From: an uncultured Lachnospiraceae bacterium
GTDB taxonomy: Bacteria > Bacillota > Clostridia > Lachnospirales > Lachnospiraceae
Assembly: GCA_902794095.1 (NCBI GenBank)
Contig: CADBFZ010000009.1
Coordinates: 21,596 to 85,595 of the forward strand
DNA length: 64,000 nucleotides
Direction: 5' to 3'
Shown here: one piece after another, positions 61,635 through 64,000 of the stretch
Layout of the letters: each line of letters begins with the position of its first letter
How positions within the stretch are numbered: the stretch's first letter is position 1
Made by a program: the position numbers and the translations under genes
Notes under the pieces: model-generated
What the model saw: the letters and a program-made list of their open reading frames with translations, nothing else
Told to the model about the DNA's origin: nothing
Databases searched by the model: none

Positions 61635-62576
61635 ATGGAAAAAAACAGTAAGATTTATGTAGCCGGCCACAAAGGGATGGTCGGTGGCGCAATTTTGAGA
61701 GAGCTTCAGAAACAGGGTTATGAGAACTTTATCCTAATGCCTCATTCGGACCTTGATCTGTGCGACCAAAGAGCGGTTGAAGATTTTTTTGAAAGTGAGA
61801 AACCGGAATATGTATTCTTAGCCGCAGCCAAAGTCGGCGGAATCATTGCAAACTCCGAAGCACTTGCCGATTTCATGTATGACAACATGATGCTTGAGAT
61901 GAATGTAATTCATTCGGCATTTAAAAACGGCGTAAAGAAGCTTGAGTTCCTCGGTTCATCATGTATATATCCCAGGCTTGCACCACAGCCCATGAAGGAA
62001 AGCTGCCTGCTTACTTCCGAACTTGAGAAGACCAACGAAGCGTATGCTCTTGCCAAGATTTCGGGACTTAAGTATTGCGAATTCCTAAACAGACAGTACG
62101 GTACGGATTATATCTCCGTTATGCCGACTAATCTCTACGGTCCCGGTGATAATTATCATCCGACCCATTCACATGTAGTACCTGCTCTTATTAGAAAATT
62201 TCATGAGGCAAAAGAAAACGGAGCTCCTGAAGTTGTTTGCTGGGGCGATGGTTCTCCTCTTAGAGAATTCCTATATGTGGATGATCTTGCTGAACTTTGT
62301 GTTTTCTTAATGAACAACTACAGCGGCAATGAGACAGTAAATGCCGGAAGCGGCAAAGAGATTACAATTAAAGAATTATCTGAACTTGTTGCCAAGACAG
62401 TCGGATATGAGGGCAAGATCGTATGGGATACTTCGAAACCCAACGGCACACCCAGAAAACTATTAGATGTTTCCAAGGCTACAAATTTAGGTTGGACCTA
62501 TCATACAGAGCTTGAGGACGGACTTAAGCTTGCATATGATGACTTCTTGAACAATCCCGTGAGGGCTGAACGATAA
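61635..62576 (+). CDS. fcl: GDP-L-fucose synthase
   Basis: 313 residues from ATG 61635, with GAGG 4-5 nt upstream; the frame from 61611 has no ribosome site. Extended SDR fold with NADP-binding [16 protein letters not shown], the catalytic Ser/Cys region [11 protein letters not shown] and YALAK (Tyr-x3-Lys). Fcl epimerises and reduces GDP-4-keto-6-deoxymannose to GDP-L-fucose for surface polysaccharide. The gmd partner is not in the window. Confidence 0.95.
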   Translation: MEKNSKIYVAGHKGMVGGAILRELQKQGYENFILMPHSDLDLCDQRAVEDFFESEKPEYVFLAAAKVGGIIANSEALADFMYDNMMLEMNVIHSAFKNGVKKLEFLGSSCIYPRLAPQPMKESCLLTSELEKTNEAYALAKISGLKYCEFLNRQYGTDYISVMPTNLYGPGDNYHPTHSHVVPALIRKFHEAKENGAPEVVCWGDGSPLREFLYVDDLAELCVFLMNNYSGNETVNAGSGKEITIKELSELVAKTVGYEGKIVWDTSKPNGTPRKLLDVSKATNLGWTYHTELEDGLKLAYDDFLNNPVRAER

Positions 62577-62606
62577 TAACATTCAACACGTGAAGGGAGA
62601 GCTTTT

Positions 62607-64000
62607 ATGGAAGACAGAAACAGTATTCAGTACAAAGAGGCCGCTATGGCAAACCTGAGGATGCTGCAGGCTTCAACAGTTCTTTGTTCTATTATTTCTC
62701 TTGCTTACATTGCTGAAGTATTTAAACAGGCAAGAACCGTAGGATATGTTGCATTGGTAGTTATACTGGCACTAACGCCTTCCATAATCGGATGGTTTAT
62801 CTATAAGAACGATAATGCCACCCCAATCGTTAAACATCTTATCGGTGTCGGATATGCGATAATGTACTGCTACGTTCTCTTTACCACAGAGAACATATTG
62901 GTATTTGTGTATGTTATACCGATGCTGGTTATCATCACCTTATATGATGATACCAGGTATATCTTAAGCCTTGGCGTAGGTGTAGTAATTGTAAACGCTA
63001 TTGCGATTGTTATCGAGGTTAAAAAGGGTATCATAACAAATTCGGCACTTGGCGAGATTCAGGCCTTTGTTATTCTGGTTACCGTTATCTATCTTGTAAT
63101 GGTCAGCAGAACCAACCATAATCTCCAGATAATGCGTACCAATAATCTTGAAGAAGCCAATGCCAAGACTCAGGCCCTTCTTGATAATATTCTTAAGGTT
63201 TCCGACAGGGTAACCGATACTGCAGGACAGCTTTCCGAAGAGATGGATTCACTTAAATCATCAATAGACAGAACCATCGAGTCCATGGAAGAGGTAAGAC
63301 AGGGAACCAACGAATCGGCAGAAGCTGCACAGGTTCAGCTGGTTCAGACAACCAAGATTTCGGATCATATCGAAACTGTCAGGTCTTCTGCAGATGTAAT
63401 AACTGAAAATGTTGAAGTTGCATCCGATGCGGTTAAGATAGGTACCGAGAACATCCGCAGAATGACAGAACTTACCGGTGAAGTTGATGCTGCAGGTAAG
63501 GATGTAGCCGGTGCTCTTGAGAGATTCAAGAAGACTGCCGATGAAATGAACTCCATTACCGTTATCATTACGGATGTTGCATCTCAGACAAGACTCCTTG
63601 CACTTAACGCTTCAATCGAAGCTGCAAGAGCAGGCGAAGCGGGAAGAGGATTTGCGGTTGTTGCTACAGAGATTTCAAATCTTGCCGGACAGACAACTCA
63701 GGCTACCGAGAACATCAATGCACTTATCGGTGAAGTAGTAAATCAGGTTGGTACCATGGTTACCACCATCGAAAGACTCCTTCAGATTGATGATGAAGAG
63801 AGCAAATGTGCATCAGATACAGCTGAAAGCTTTAACAAGATTTCCGGTACCGTTGAAATAATTAAGCGTCATACCAATGACCTTGATGATCTTGTGGGAA
63901 GACTTTCACAGGCTAATGAAGATATCGTTAACAGTATTCAGACTACATCCGCAGTTACCGAAGAGGTTACTGCTCATGCAACCGAGACTTATGATGTAAG
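62607..64000 (+). CDS. Methyl-accepting chemotaxis protein (3'-truncated by window edge)
   Basis: Open from ATG 62607 (AAGGGAG upstream) to the window end, 464+ residues. The first ~180 residues form about six membrane helices with little extracytoplasmic sequence, in place of the usual periplasmic sensor. No HAMP domain is obvious before the cytoplasmic coiled coil. The signalling tip is present ([20 protein letters not shown], then [20 protein letters not shown]). It should form arrays with CheA and CheW. The signal is unknown; a small membrane-soluble or intramembrane cue is possible. Confidence 0.93.
   Translation, partial: MEDRNSIQYKEAAMANLRMLQASTVLCSIISLAYIAEVFKQARTVGYVALVVILALTPSIIGWFIYKNDNATPIVKHLIGVGYAIMYCYVLFTTENILVFVYVIPMLVIITLYDDTRYILSLGVGVVIVNAIAIVIEVKKGIITNSALGEIQAFVILVTVIYLVMVSRTNHNLQIMRTNNLEEANAKTQALLDNILKVSDRVTDTAGQLSEEMDSLKSSIDRTIESMEEVRQGTNESAEAAQVQLVQTTKISDHIETVRSSADVITENVEVASDAVKIGTENIRRMTELTGEVDAAGKDVAGALERFKKTADEMNSITVIITDVASQTRLLALNASIEAARAGEAGRGFAVVATEISNLAGQTTQATENINALIGEVVNQVGTMVTTIERLLQIDDEESKCASDTAESFNKISGTVEIIKRHTNDLDDLVGRLSQANEDIVNSIQTTSAVTEEVTAHATETYDV

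Overview
The window looks like chromosome from a motile, Gram-positive member of the Clostridia, most likely Lachnospiraceae (Butyrivibrio/Roseburia-like). The evidence is PolC rather than DnaE as replicative polymerase, CodY beside TopA, FliY in place of FliN, CheC/CheD, SwrD (FlbD), a sigma-D gene inside a long fla/che cluster, and AGGAGG-type ribosome binding sites. This placement rests on protein content and gene order only.

Region by region: (1) 1-890 is the end of a surface-polysaccharide gene and its terminator. (2) About 784-8362 is an accessory island. An intact IS30-family transposase sits at its left edge, IS30-like inverted repeats lie at both edges (991-1010 and 8301-8320, with a second right-type copy at 8273-8293), and a 15-bp direct repeat lies further out (784-798 and 8348-8362). 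The cargo is an XRE regulator, a divergent possible HEPN protein, and an operon of SF2 helicase with a RecB-like nuclease tail, a small RHH protein, an HNH nuclease and a membrane-anchored Mrr-type nuclease. No methyltransferase is visible. It reads as a candidate defence module carried by an IS30-type transposon. (3) 8452-10656 holds a degenerate HD-GYP protein and PilT. (4) 10710-13463 on the minus strand holds dprA and comM (natural transformation and DNA uptake). (5) 13598-22737 is housekeeping: ispG, polC, tRNA-Glu(CTC), topA, codY. (6) 22990-58554 is the fla/che cluster. A strong terminator after flgE divides it into flgB-flgC-fliE-fliF-fliG-fliH-fliI-fliJ-motE-like-fliK-flgD-TIGR02530-flgE and swrD-motA-motB-fliL-fliM-fliY-cheY-fliO-fliP-fliQ-fliR-flhB-flhA-flhF-flhG-pilZ-cheB-cheA-cheW-cheC-cheD-orf-sigD-fapA-three further genes. 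(7) 58820-60679 is rpsB-tsf behind a strong promoter and a structured leader. (8) 60753-64000 holds a minus-strand hypothetical gene, a divergent fcl (GDP-L-fucose synthase) and a truncated methyl-accepting chemotaxis protein.

How it works together: the first half of region 6 encodes the basal body, hook and export ATPase. The second half encodes the stator, switch, export gate, placement GTPases, c-di-GMP receptor, chemotaxis pathway and sigma-D. Two almost perfect sigma-D promoters (CTTAAG-N15-GCCGATAT) lie inside the first half, upstream of fliK and of the TIGR02530 gene, so late hook genes probably receive sigma-D feedback. A CodY-box-like site sits just upstream of the codY promoter, and a promoter-terminator pair between codY and flgB may produce a small RNA.
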